8,636 nt of DNA from an uncultured Pleurocapsa sp. (GCA_937884735.1 CAKZYI010000250.1:1-8636), one strand, 5' to 3'. Numbered from the stretch's first letter, positions 1 to 6,529 are shown. Program-made: numbers and translations. Notes: generated by a model not told the origin, from the letters alone.

Positions 1-3000
1 ATTCTCCCGATGGTCATTGTCGGGCTTTTGATAATAATGCAAGGGGTACTATGGGTGGTAGTGGTGTCGGCATTGTGGCTTTAAAACGCCTGGAAGATGC
101 CGAAAGCGATCGCGATAATATTTTAGCCGTAATTAAGGGTTCGGCGATGAATAACGACGGAGAGGCAAAGGTAAGCTACACAGCACCCCGTATTGATACC
201 CAAGCTAAGGTAATTAGATCGGCTCAACTGGTAGCAGAAGTAGAACCTGATAGTATTTCTTATATCGAAACCCACGGTACGGGTACATCTTTAGGCGATC
301 CAATTGAGATAGCAGCTTTAACTCAAGCCTTTGGTAGTAGTACAAATAAACAATGTGCGATCGCTACTGTTAAGCCGAATATCGGACATCTAGACGCAGC
401 AGCAGGCATAGCAAGCCTGATTAAAACCGTCTTGGCGTTAAAATATCAGCAAATACCTCCGAGTATCAATTGCGATCGCCCTAACGAGCAGATTGACTGG
501 GAGAATAGCCCTTTTTATGTCAACCGCGAATTAGCTGACTGGGAAAGTAATGGTAATCCCAGACGTGCGGGAGTTAGTTCGTTTGGCATTGGTGGGACAA
601 ATGTTCATGTCGTATTAGAAGGTAGAGACAAGCGGTGCCTTGTCTCCGCAGAAAATAGAAATATTCGCCCACAGTTATTGGTAGTTTCAGCGAAGAGTAA
701 AACTGCGTTGGACGAAATGTCGGTTAATTTGGCGAAGCATTTATCAGAAAATTCCGAATTAGATTTAGCTAGCGTGGCATATACCTTACAGGTTGGTCGT
801 CGGGCTTTTGATTATCGTCGCATAATAGTTGCAAACAGTGTAGAAGATGCTACAGAATCTTTAAATGCGATCGCTCCTAATAACGTATTTACCAATAAAA
901 TCGAGCCAGGATATAAATCAGTAGTATTTATGTTCTCTGGACAAGGTTCACAGTATCAGAATATGGGTTGGGAACTTTATCAACACGAGCCTGTATTTAA
1001 AGAAAATTGCGATCGCTGTTTTCAAATCCTCGACAAATATCTTGATGTTTCATTGAAGGATATTATTTTTGTCGAAGGCAGAAGTCAAGAAACCGTTACC
1101 CGTTACCCGTTACCCGTTACTCCGCCTACACCTTCAAATTTTGAAACTCCTCAAATTAATGAGACAAGGTACGCCCAACGTGCGGTTTTTGTCATTGAAT
1201 ACGCCCTAGCTCGGTTGTGGATAAACTGGGGTGTTGTACCAGAAGTAGCAATCGGACATAGTATTGGTGAATATGTGGCAGCCACTATTGCAGGAGTATT
1301 TAGTTTAGAAGACGCTTTAAAATTGGTAGCAACCCGCGCACTTTTGATGCAGCAGCAGCCACCAGGAGTTATGTTATCCGTGGCATTATCGGCAGCAGAA
1401 ATTGAGCGGTATCTTGATGAAGGGATAAGTTTAGCGGTAAGTAATGCCCCCTCCTTGTGTGCGATATCGGGAAGAGAAAATGCGATCGCTAACTTAGAAA
1501 CATTATTGCAAGAGAAAGAAATTGCCTGTCGTCGGCTCAAGACATCTCATGGTTTTCATTCTAGCTTAATGGATGGTGCGATCGCTCCTTTTGTGGAGGC
1601 GGTGAGACAAGTTGAGTTAAATCCGCCTCAAATACCGCTCATTTCTAATGTAACGGGTACTTGGATAAGTGACACCGAAGCAACTAATCCTGAGTATTGG
1701 GGACAGCATTTACGGCAAACGGTAAAATTCACAGATGGAATAAGAGAGATAGTTGACGAGCCAACTAGAATTTTATTAGAAGTTGGTGCGGGCAAGACTT
1801 TAAGCACTTTATCTAAACAAGTATCAACCCAGCATAGTATTTTATGTTCTTTGCGGCATCCTAAAGAAAAGCCTGCATTTAATAAGGAAGGTTGGAAGGA
1901 TCTATCTTTTATACTGCGTACCTGCGGGCAACTATGGCTTGCTGGCGTAAAAATTGACTGGGATAAATTACAGACTGAAAAGCCTTTTCGTGTTTCTATG
2001 CCCACCTATCCTTTTGAGAGACAGAGATATTGGATCGAGGCTTCTACTACTGATTTTGTTCTATCTTCAACTACTAAACAAGAACCTAATTCTAACAGTT
2101 GGTTTTATCTTCCATCTTGGTCGAGAACTTTATCTCTACCTAAATTGAATAGTGCAGAATTGGCACTAAAGCAATATCGATGGCTTATTTTTCAAGATGG
2201 ATTGGGTTTGGGTAATTCTCTACAGGAAAAATTAGTAAGTTCGAGGCATCAAGTTATTAGTATTGCTCAAGGAAATATATTTAAAGTAACTGATGATAAT
2301 AGTATTACTATTGATGGAGATAATTACGAACAATTATTTGAATATTTAAATACGCAGGATTTTATTCCTCAACAAGTTATTTATTTATGGGAATTGAGTG
2401 GAGAAAAACTACTTTCATCAGAACAAAACTATAATTATGCTGGTTTATTATCTTTAGTTAGAACATTAGGCATACAAAAGTTGTCTAATTCAATTCAACT
2501 CAATATTATTGTTAATAATATACATGACATCATTGGTACAGAAGATTTTGATTTAGATCGAGTCTCGATTGAAGGAGTTACTAAGGTTATAAATCAAGAG
2601 TATCCTCAGATGAATTGCCGTTTAATAGATGCTGATGTTACCCAAACTAAGTTAAATACAGATTGCTTACTTTCAGAAGTATTAACTTCGAGCAATCTAT
2701 CCATAGCCTATCGAGGAAGTCGCCGCTGGAAGCAGACTTATGAATCGCATGTTGTAGACGGCGATCAAACTCGTCTCAAACAACAGGGTGTATATTTAAT
2801 TTTTGGTAGCGTTATTGAAGGTTTAGGATTGGTTTTTGCCAAATATTTAATCGATAAATTCCAGGGAAAATTAATTTTAATCGGAAAAATAAGTCAGCAA
2901 GATTTGAATATCGATTGTTTAACTATTGATGCAGATAATAATAATAAAGAAGCGGTAGAAAAAGCGATCGCTCAAGCGGAATCTTCTTTAGGGAAAATTG

Positions 3001-3887
3001 ACGGGGTGTTTTATTCTACGCCAATGACTAATCAAAAATCTGCTAGTATTATCGCCGATCTAAACTATAGTCATTGGGAATATAATTATCAAACCAAAAT
3101 TAATCCACTGCAAGTCTTGGCTGAATGTCTAACAAATAAACAATTAGATTTTGTTTTAGTACAGTCTTCTCTATCTTCTATCTTAGGTGGATTAGGATTG
3201 GCGGCTTATGCAGGGGCTAACTGCTATCTAGATGCTTTTGTCGAACAACAAAATAATTTTATTAATCTTACTCCTTGGTTTAGCGTTAACTGGGATGCTT
3301 GCCAAACAGAAACAGAAAAGCAAAACAATATTGGTATAGGAGCGAGTTTGATTGAGTTTAGTTTAACGCCCCAGGAAGTAGGAGAAGCTACCGAAAAAAT
3401 ATTATCTCTAACCTCTGGAAGTCAGGTAGTTGTTTCAAAAGGAGACTTGCAACCTAGAATCGATTGCTGGCTTAAATCTACACCCGAAGGCAATAATACT
3501 GCCCAGGTTAACAATATTCAGCAACACTCGCGCCCTAATATCAGTAACGAATACGTTGAGCCGACAGAAGAAGTAGAAATTGCGATCACCGAAATTTGGC
3601 AGCAGGTATTAGGAATAGATCGAATAGGTATTAATGATAACTTTTTTGAATTGGGTGGACATTCTTTACTAGCCATTCAAACAATCTCTCGCATTAGAGA
3701 AAGATTTGATGTGGAATTACCCATGAGCAGTATTTTAGCCGATGCACCTACCGTGACAAACTTGTCAGCTATCGTTATTGATAAATTACCCAAAGTAGAA
3801 GAATTAGCGATAATTGATGCGCTGTTACAGGAGGTACAAAATATGTCTCCTGAAGAAGTTAAGGCAGAAATAGAGGACAGGAATTAA
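1..3887 (+). CDS. Modular type I polyketide synthase, 3' part: (KS)-AT-KR-carrier protein, cut at left edge
   Basis: One PKS extension module acting on carrier-bound chains in the cytoplasm. The frame is open from base 3, so the ATG at 51 is internal and the KS active-site cysteine lies upstream. Residues below are counted from that ATG. The KS remainder runs to about 192, with catalytic histidines in THGTGTS (H75) and KPNIGH (H113). The AT spans about 290-600, with GQGSQ at 297, GHSIGE with nucleophile S404, and SHGFHS at 499, a variant of the HAFH motif that suggests malonyl-CoA. The PTYPFERQRYW post-AT linker is at 651. A structural KR half (about 684-890) precedes the catalytic KR (about 912-1090), with K1016, S1040, Y1053 and N1057 present but a degraded TGGxGxxG loop. 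The NRPS-style carrier domain at about 1175-1245 has LGGHS (S1205). The tail (LLQEVQNMSPEEVKAEIE) resembles C-terminal linker or docking segments. No thioesterase or reductase domain follows. The product is unknown. Confidence 0.95.
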   Translation, partial: SPDGHCRAFDNNARGTMGGSGVGIVALKRLEDAESDRDNILAVIKGSAMNNDGEAKVSYTAPRIDTQAKVIRSAQLVAEVEPDSISYIETHGTGTSLGDPIEIAALTQAFGSSTNKQCAIATVKPNIGHLDAAAGIASLIKTVLALKYQQIPPSINCDRPNEQIDWENSPFYVNRELADWESNGNPRRAGVSSFGIGGTNVHVVLEGRDKRCLVSAENRNIRPQLLVVSAKSKTALDEMSVNLAKHLSENSELDLASVAYTLQVGRRAFDYRRIIVANSVEDATESLNAIAPNNVFTNKIEPGYKSVVFMFSGQGSQYQNMGWELYQHEPVFKENCDRCFQILDKYLDVSLKDIIFVEGRSQETVTRYPLPVTPPTPSNFETPQINETRYAQRAVFVIEYALARLWINWGVVPEVAIGHSIGEYVAATIAGVFSLEDALKLVATRALLMQQQPPGVMLSVALSAAEIERYLDEGISLAVSNAPSLCAISGRENAIANLETLLQEKEIACRRLKTSHGFHSSLMDGAIAPFVEAVRQVELNPPQIPLISNVTGTWISDTEATNPEYWGQHLRQTVKFTDGIREIVDEPTRILLEVGAGKTLSTLSKQVSTQHSILCSLRHPKEKPAFNKEGWKDLSFILRTCGQLWLAGVKIDWDKLQTEKPFRVSMPTYPFERQRYWIEASTTDFVLSSTTKQEPNSNSWFYLPSWSRTLSLPKLNSAELALKQYRWLIFQDGLGLGNSLQEKLVSSRHQVISIAQGNIFKVTDDNSITIDGDNYEQLFEYLNTQDFIPQQVIYLWELSGEKLLSSEQNYNYAGLLSLVRTLGIQKLSNSIQLNIIVNNIHDIIGTEDFDLDRVSIEGVTKVINQEYPQMNCRLIDADVTQTKLNTDCLLSEVLTSSNLSIAYRGSRRWKQTYESHVVDGDQTRLKQQGVYLIFGSVIEGLGLVFAKYLIDKFQGKLILIGKISQQDLNIDCLTIDADNNNKEAVEKAIAQAESSLGKIDGVFYSTPMTNQKSASIIADLNYSHWEYNYQTKINPLQVLAECLTNKQLDFVLVQSSLSSILGGLGLAAYAGANCYLDAFVEQQNNFINLTPWFSVNWDACQTETEKQNNIGIGASLIEFSLTPQEVGEATEKILSLTSGSQVVVSKGDLQPRIDCWLKSTPEGNNTAQVNNIQQHSRPNISNEYVEPTEEVEIAITEIWQQVLGIDRIGINDNFFELGGHSLLAIQTISRIRERFDVELPMSSILADAPTVTNLSAIVIDKLPKVEELAIIDALLQEVQNMSPEEVKAEIEDRN
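625..646. repeat. Palindromic repeat inside the PKS KS-AT linker
   Basis: GAGACAAG at 625-632 and its exact reverse complement CTTGTCTC at 639-646 surround the 6-base spacer CGGTGC. The repeat is translated in frame as part of EGRDKRCLVSAEN, right after the end of the KS (NVHVVLE) and before the AT-proximal linker. Similar GAGACAAGGC...GCCTTGTCTC palindromes are, from memory, common dispersed repeats in cyanobacterial genomes. That family assignment is not verified here. Confidence 0.7.
1093..1120. repeat. Four perfect CCGTTAC heptads (STRR) inside the AT coding sequence
   Basis: Four uninterrupted copies of the 7-mer CCGTTAC fill 28 bases. Heptanucleotide tandem repeats (STRRs) are a known feature of cyanobacterial genomes and usually lie between genes. 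Here the array is read through as VTRYPLPVT, within an AT segment (about residues 347-368) where related AT domains have a short loop before the NxTxxAQxAxF region. The reading frame stays open on both sides. Confidence 0.85.
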
Positions 3888-3929
3888 GTGCTAAAAAGAT
3901 TTAGAGACTTGACGACGTAAAGTTATTTT

Positions 3930-3950
3930 CTAATGGCTAATGGCTAATTG
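3930..3950. repeat. Heptad tandem repeat (CTAATGG, CTAATGG, CTAATTG)
   Basis: Three adjacent 7-mers lie between the stop of the PKS and the convergent DUF3102 gene; two are identical and the third differs at one base. This is an STRR-type array next to the left copy of the long inverted repeat. No hairpin followed by a T-run that would look like a terminator was seen between the two convergent genes. Confidence 0.6.
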
Positions 3951-3952
3951 CC

Positions 3953-3998
3953 ACTTATTACTACATGCGGCTAACTATGCGCCTTTGTTACTTATTAC
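3953..3998. repeat. Left copy of a long inverted repeat (36 bp perfect core 3957-3992)
   Basis: The core at 3957-3992 is the exact reverse complement of 6490-6525. Extending to 3953-3998 gives 44 of 46 matching positions. The repeat overlaps the last codons and stop (3988-3990) of the DUF3102 gene. Its edges read as ATTACT-type heptads, so it looks like a unique core set within STRR sequence. Confidence 0.85.
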
Positions 3999-4944
3999 CC
4001 AATCCCCAATAGTCAATCGCCGCCTGACATTTTGCAACATCAATGTCTCCAGCGTAAACTTGTCTGCCTAACTGATGGGCGACAGCAGTCATTTCTTTGT
4101 AGGGTAGCCAAGGTAAAATAATTTGATCCCCCGCAGCAGAAAACATAACAAGTAAGCCCGTTAGCTTTTGTCGATCGTATTCTGATTCGGGAAACACAAC
4201 AACGGTTTTTGCTTTTTCGATTAGCCAATCATGCGCCCAGTCATCGGTGGTAACTGCGATCGCTAAGGCGGCGTAAGGTATATTATTAACAAACTCAGCT
4301 AAGGCTGTATCGCCACAGAATAGATGATGTTGTGATTCGAGTTGATGCCAACCGCGATCTATAATTAGCTTGGCTTTAGTTGAGCCGTTACTGGCTTGAT
4401 AAGCTGTGTCGATAGGCTTTTCAACTATCGAATCAGCAATAATGGAAATTGTTTGCTGCTGGGCTAGGGTTTGGGATGTTGGTGATGTTTCGGATTTTTC
4501 TTGAGAATTTTCCCGTGCTTTTTTAACTACTTTTAGCACTTGTTGATGGGTAACTTTTTCTCCTGATTGGGCTTTTTGAATAAAATCTTCGCGAATTTCT
4601 TCAGGGGTGGATTCTGCTGCTAGGAGATATAAGGCAGAAGTGGCTATATTGATTTCTTCTAAATTGACGCTGTTATCAAATCTTTTATAAACGCTGATAA
4701 ATTTATATGCTGTGCGACGACTCCAATCAAATTCTGTTTTGATCCATTCGTCGAATTGCCCCCGTTGCAGTTTAGACTGCACGTCGTTGAGCATTTTGCC
4801 AATTTCCCAGATGTCTTGAGCAGCTTTTCTCAACCGCTCTCTAATCGCAACAGTTGCTTGTTGAATTTCACTGCGCTTTTGAGAGTCAAGAGATAGATAA
4901 TTAAAGTTAGTAATTTCTGTACTTTGTTGGATTGGACTGCTCAT
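3988..4944 (-). CDS. DUF3102 protein fused to a degenerate DNA-methyltransferase-like domain
   Basis: A 318-residue soluble protein. Residues about 25-145 match the DUF3102 pattern, including GQFDEWIKTEFDWSRRTAYK (62-81) and STPEEIREDFIQKAQSGEK (112-130), typical of plasmid, phage and cyanobacterial proteins with a ParB-like or helix-turn-helix character. A Gln/Ser/Thr-rich linker (about 145-190) follows. The C-terminal half reads like an eroded beta-class DNA methylase. HHLFCGD (206-212) resembles the HRLLCGD entry of ParB-methylase fusions. TTDDW (232-236) sits where DPPY is expected. GDQIILPWLPYKEMTAVA (272-289) followed by LGRQVYAGDID lines up with the pattern GDxVLDPFxGSGTTxxAA-x-QLGRxxYGxDID. 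The SAM-binding FxGxG and the catalytic DPPY are both lost, so I infer a non-catalytic nucleic-acid-binding protein. It converges on the PKS. The start at 4944 is the first usable ATG, with a weak ribosome site. The family call for the first half is firm; the methylase relationship is my inference. Confidence 0.85.
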   Translation of the reverse strand: MSSPIQQSTEITNFNYLSLDSQKRSEIQQATVAIRERLRKAAQDIWEIGKMLNDVQSKLQRGQFDEWIKTEFDWSRRTAYKFISVYKRFDNSVNLEEINIATSALYLLAAESTPEEIREDFIQKAQSGEKVTHQQVLKVVKKARENSQEKSETSPTSQTLAQQQTISIIADSIVEKPIDTAYQASNGSTKAKLIIDRGWHQLESQHHLFCGDTALAEFVNNIPYAALAIAVTTDDWAHDWLIEKAKTVVVFPESEYDRQKLTGLLVMFSAAGDQIILPWLPYKEMTAVAHQLGRQVYAGDIDVAKCQAAIDYWGLGNK

Positions 4945-5008
4945 ACATTACGACTGGCATTTCTATACTAGTTGTAGCAAATTTCTGGCACATTATTGAA
5001 AGATATCT

Positions 5009-5104
5009 ATGGATTTAATCAAAAATCAGTATTTCTACCGAAAAGTTATTCATAATCATTTGCATTTGATAGAATCTTTATTCAAACGTGATCGTAGTAC
5101 TTGA
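5009..5104 (+). CDS. Possible small ORF, 31 residues, unknown
   Basis: ATG to TGA gives a 31-residue basic, His-rich peptide (starts MDLIKNQYFYRK, contains VIHNHLHLIESLF, ends KRDRST). A purine-rich GAAAG lies about 7 bases upstream, and an in-frame TGA at 4997-4999 shows the ORF is not a longer gene starting further left. The amphipathic look is suggestive, but an ORF this short in AT-rich DNA can arise by chance. It could also be the remains of a longer gene. No family is recognised. Confidence 0.2.
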   Translation: MDLIKNQYFYRKVIHNHLHLIESLFKRDRST

Positions 5105-5236
5105 AGTTTTAAACTTTAAAAAACAATAATAGACCATAGTTTGTTTAGTTAATTGAGAAAGATAATCTATTAATATTTACCATCAACGTAATAAGATAGC
5201 CCATTTACTTTGCATAACAAAAGGCTTTAAATGTTT

Positions 5237-5377
5237 TTAAAAAATACGGAAGCGAGAATAAGTTTGACAGATACTTTCTATCTTTTGTACTTGCCTAATG
5301 TGGGCATCGATACCTTGATCGCCATCAACGTATTTGGAAATATTTAATTCATAGCTGAAACTTTTAGATTGATAGTA
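5237..5377 (-). pseudogene. Possible remnant of a type I (HsdM-like) DNA methylase C-terminal region
   Basis: On the minus strand an open stretch of 46 codons, without its own start, contains YELNISKYVDG followed by DQGIDAHIRQVQKIES. N-type DNA methylases of type I systems commonly end with a segment of the form (Y/F)NLNI(S/P/R)(R/K)YVD, then an acidic and helical stretch, which this resembles. A TAA interrupts the frame just upstream (5378-5380) and no other methylase motifs were found nearby. This would therefore be a short decayed fragment. The resemblance rests on about 10 residues and could be chance. Confidence 0.3.
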
Positions 5378-5458
5378 GCTTTACACACAAGTTTTATATG
5401 CAACTGTATATGCTGCTACACTACTCGATCGTTATTTCTTAATAAATACCTTATTGAA

Positions 5459-5502
5459 AAGTATTCTTGATAATGAGATAATCTTCACTATTAAGAATAC
5501 TT
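5459..5502. other. Long near-perfect hairpin (19-bp stem, 6-base loop)
   Basis: AAGTATTCTT at 5459-5468 pairs exactly with AAGAATACTT at 5493-5502. The stem continues inward through position 5477 with one mismatch (5473/5488) and two G-T pairs, leaving the loop ATAATC. No T-run follows, so it is not a standard terminator. It could be a folded element in the leader of the VOC gene, a small RNA hairpin or a miniature inverted-repeat remnant. Confidence 0.6.
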
Positions 5503-5599
5503 CGCCATAAAATAATAAAGCTTGCTGCGATTATTTGGTTAAGTAGTTCATGACTTGATAGTCTCTTCGGAGCGTTATCTTGCCTGCTTATGCTAGCGA

Positions 5600-5628
5600 A
5601 AGAAATAGTACTGCTTTTACTATTTTTT
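5600..5628 (+). terminator. Terminator-like hairpin upstream of the VOC gene
   Basis: AAATAGTA (5603-5610) and TACTATTT (5618-5625) form an 8-bp stem around CTGCTTT. Three further T residues extend it with weak pairing to 5600-5602 and give a TTTTTT tract. The stem is AT-rich, so it would be weak. It lies 46 bases before the VOC start and could end a leader transcript or one entering from the left. Confidence 0.35.
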
Positions 5629-5674
5629 ATGTGTACTCTTTATTAATTAAAACAATATAAATGCCGAGAATATA

Positions 5675-6445
5675 ATGGCTACTCGCAATCTAACGTTTAA
5701 AAACCCCTATAATTTAGCAACCAGTCATAAAAATACCAGTATTAAAGCAAATTTGAGTAGTAAAAGTAATTTGTCTTTTGGTATAGATCGCTTTTTCATC
5801 TGCGTTAAGCAGGGGGACAAAGCTATATCTACCCTAAGACAACTGGGTTTGTATTGTCCTGACACCATCATTAGGAGTGAATCTCAGGGTACTCTGTCAC
5901 AAATATTCTTTTTTGCCAATATGTACATGGCAATTATTTGGCTTGAAAATGAGTCTCAGCAAAAAAATACATCAATTAATTTTGCAGCCAGGGTTAATTG
6001 GCAGGAAACTCGTACATCGCCTTTTGGCATTGGTTTAAGCAAACAGGAAGAAATATATGAATTGAGTGAAAAAGAATATTTTACAGATGATTTAATTATT
6101 AGCAAGTATGTTGCTTACTCTCAGCAAAATCAGAAAAATACTTCAGAGCCTTTGATCTTTATGCGTCCAGATCTGCTAAAATACTGCAACATTCAAAATC
6201 AGAATCTATCTCAAAATCAGAGATACATCGATCATCCATTAGGAGTAAAAAATATTACCGATTTGAAGATATCTGTTCAAGAGAGTAAACGTCGAAATAG
6301 TAAAATTATTAACTGGATTAAATATAGTCGATTGTTGGAGGTAGAACGAAATTCCCAGGCTTTGATGGAGTTAACTTTTGATCGCGGAATACAGGGAAAA
6401 ATTTTTGATGCTCGACCAACGCTACCTTTAATAATAAGATACTAA
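5675..6445 (+). CDS. VOC superfamily (glyoxalase-like) protein, metal ligands apparently missing
   Basis: A 256-residue soluble protein. After a polar Ser/Asn/Lys-rich leader (1-35) come motifs of the glyoxalase-like family: GIDRFFICV (36-44), QGTLSQIFFFANMYMAIIW (71-89), SPFGIGL (115-121), EPLIFMRP (158-165) and HPLGVKNITDLKI (187-199). Relatives usually read IDHxFICV, QGTxxRxFFFxNxxxELLWV, W.....PFGIxL and HPNG..xLT. Here the first-strand His is Arg39 and the Glu before the LLW motif is Ala86, two positions expected to bind metal in this fold. A catalytic glyoxalase or dioxygenase role is therefore doubtful. The start is the only Met before the domain. A nearby ATG at 5661 is out of frame and stops after four codons. 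The gene stands alone between the gene-poor region and the right inverted repeat. The family call is from remembered motifs; the function is unknown. Confidence 0.7.
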   Translation: MATRNLTFKNPYNLATSHKNTSIKANLSSKSNLSFGIDRFFICVKQGDKAISTLRQLGLYCPDTIIRSESQGTLSQIFFFANMYMAIIWLENESQQKNTSINFAARVNWQETRTSPFGIGLSKQEEIYELSEKEYFTDDLIISKYVAYSQQNQKNTSEPLIFMRPDLLKYCNIQNQNLSQNQRYIDHPLGVKNITDLKISVQESKRRNSKIINWIKYSRLLEVERNSQALMELTFDRGIQGKIFDARPTLPLIIRY

Positions 6446-6452
6446 TATTGCT

Positions 6453-6478
6453 GGGCGGGAGTAATGTCCTAAAAGCCC
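6453..6478. other. GC-rich hairpin just after the VOC stop codon
   Basis: GGGC (6453-6456) pairs with GCCC (6475-6478), and inside it GGGA (6457-6460) pairs with TCCT (6467-6470), leaving an AAAA bulge and the loop GTAATG. It starts 8 bases after the TAA. It stands out in AT-rich DNA. Without a T-run it is better read as a 3' end stabilising structure or part of the neighbouring repeat than as an intrinsic terminator. Confidence 0.4.
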
Positions 6479-6483
6479 CTTAA

Positions 6484-6529
6484 GTAATGAGTAACAAAGG
6501 CGCATAGTTAGCCGCATGTAGTAATGAGT
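6484..6529. repeat. Right copy of the long inverted repeat (36 bp perfect core 6490-6525)
   Basis: Positions 6490-6525 are the exact reverse complement of 3957-3992, and the extended match differs at two positions only (6489 and 6526). The right edge runs into AGTAATG heptads (6520-6526 and 6527-6533), and the left edge also carries AGTAATG (6483-6489). The core therefore appears to sit within an STRR array, in the opposite orientation to the left copy. Confidence 0.85.

Larger units (their letters stand above)
4945..5674. other. 730-bp gene-poor, AT-rich region between two divergent genes
   Basis: This stretch must contain the promoters of both the DUF3102 gene (leftward) and the VOC gene (rightward), but I could not pick a convincing -35/-10 pair for either. 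A TATAAA box at 5656-5661 lies 13 bases before the VOC start without a matching -35. The region also contains a 31-codon ORF, a possible methylase gene fragment on the minus strand, a 19-bp hairpin and a terminator-like hairpin, each listed separately. It has no HIP1 octamer, and I see no tRNA or rRNA in it. Confidence 0.6.

Noticed and set aside
1151..1540. Minus-strand open frame of 129 codons
   Set aside because: It lies wholly inside the AT domain of the PKS, whose motifs are unmistakable in the other frame. It is a shadow frame.
1628..2005. Minus-strand open frame of 125 codons
   Set aside because: It is antisense to conserved AT and post-AT linker sequence, with no motifs of its own.
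1954..2148. Plus-strand open frame of 64 codons in a second frame
   Set aside because: It overlaps the PKS linker region and its hydrophobic composition follows from the AT-rich codons of the true frame.
4040..4228. Minus-strand 62-codon frame within the DUF3102 gene
   Set aside because: It is out of frame with the DUF3102 protein and has a low-complexity, Cys/Arg-rich translation typical of a shadow frame.
5231..5347. Plus-strand 38-codon ORF beginning MFLKNTEARI with an AAGG six bases upstream
   Set aside because: It overlaps the minus-strand fragment, whose translation looks more protein-like (ELNISKYVDG). Only one strand is likely to be coding, and no family is recognisable on the plus strand.
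5393..5640. Long start-less open stretch on the minus strand containing SSHELLNQIIAASF and DYLIIKNTFQ
   Set aside because: No start codon context, no recognised motif, and it crosses two hairpins. It is compatible with chance in AT-rich DNA.
3957..6525. Reading the inverted repeat pair as the ends of an insertion sequence
   Set aside because: No transposase or recombinase is encoded between the copies, no target-site duplication is visible outside them, and the heptad flanks point to a dispersed repeat.
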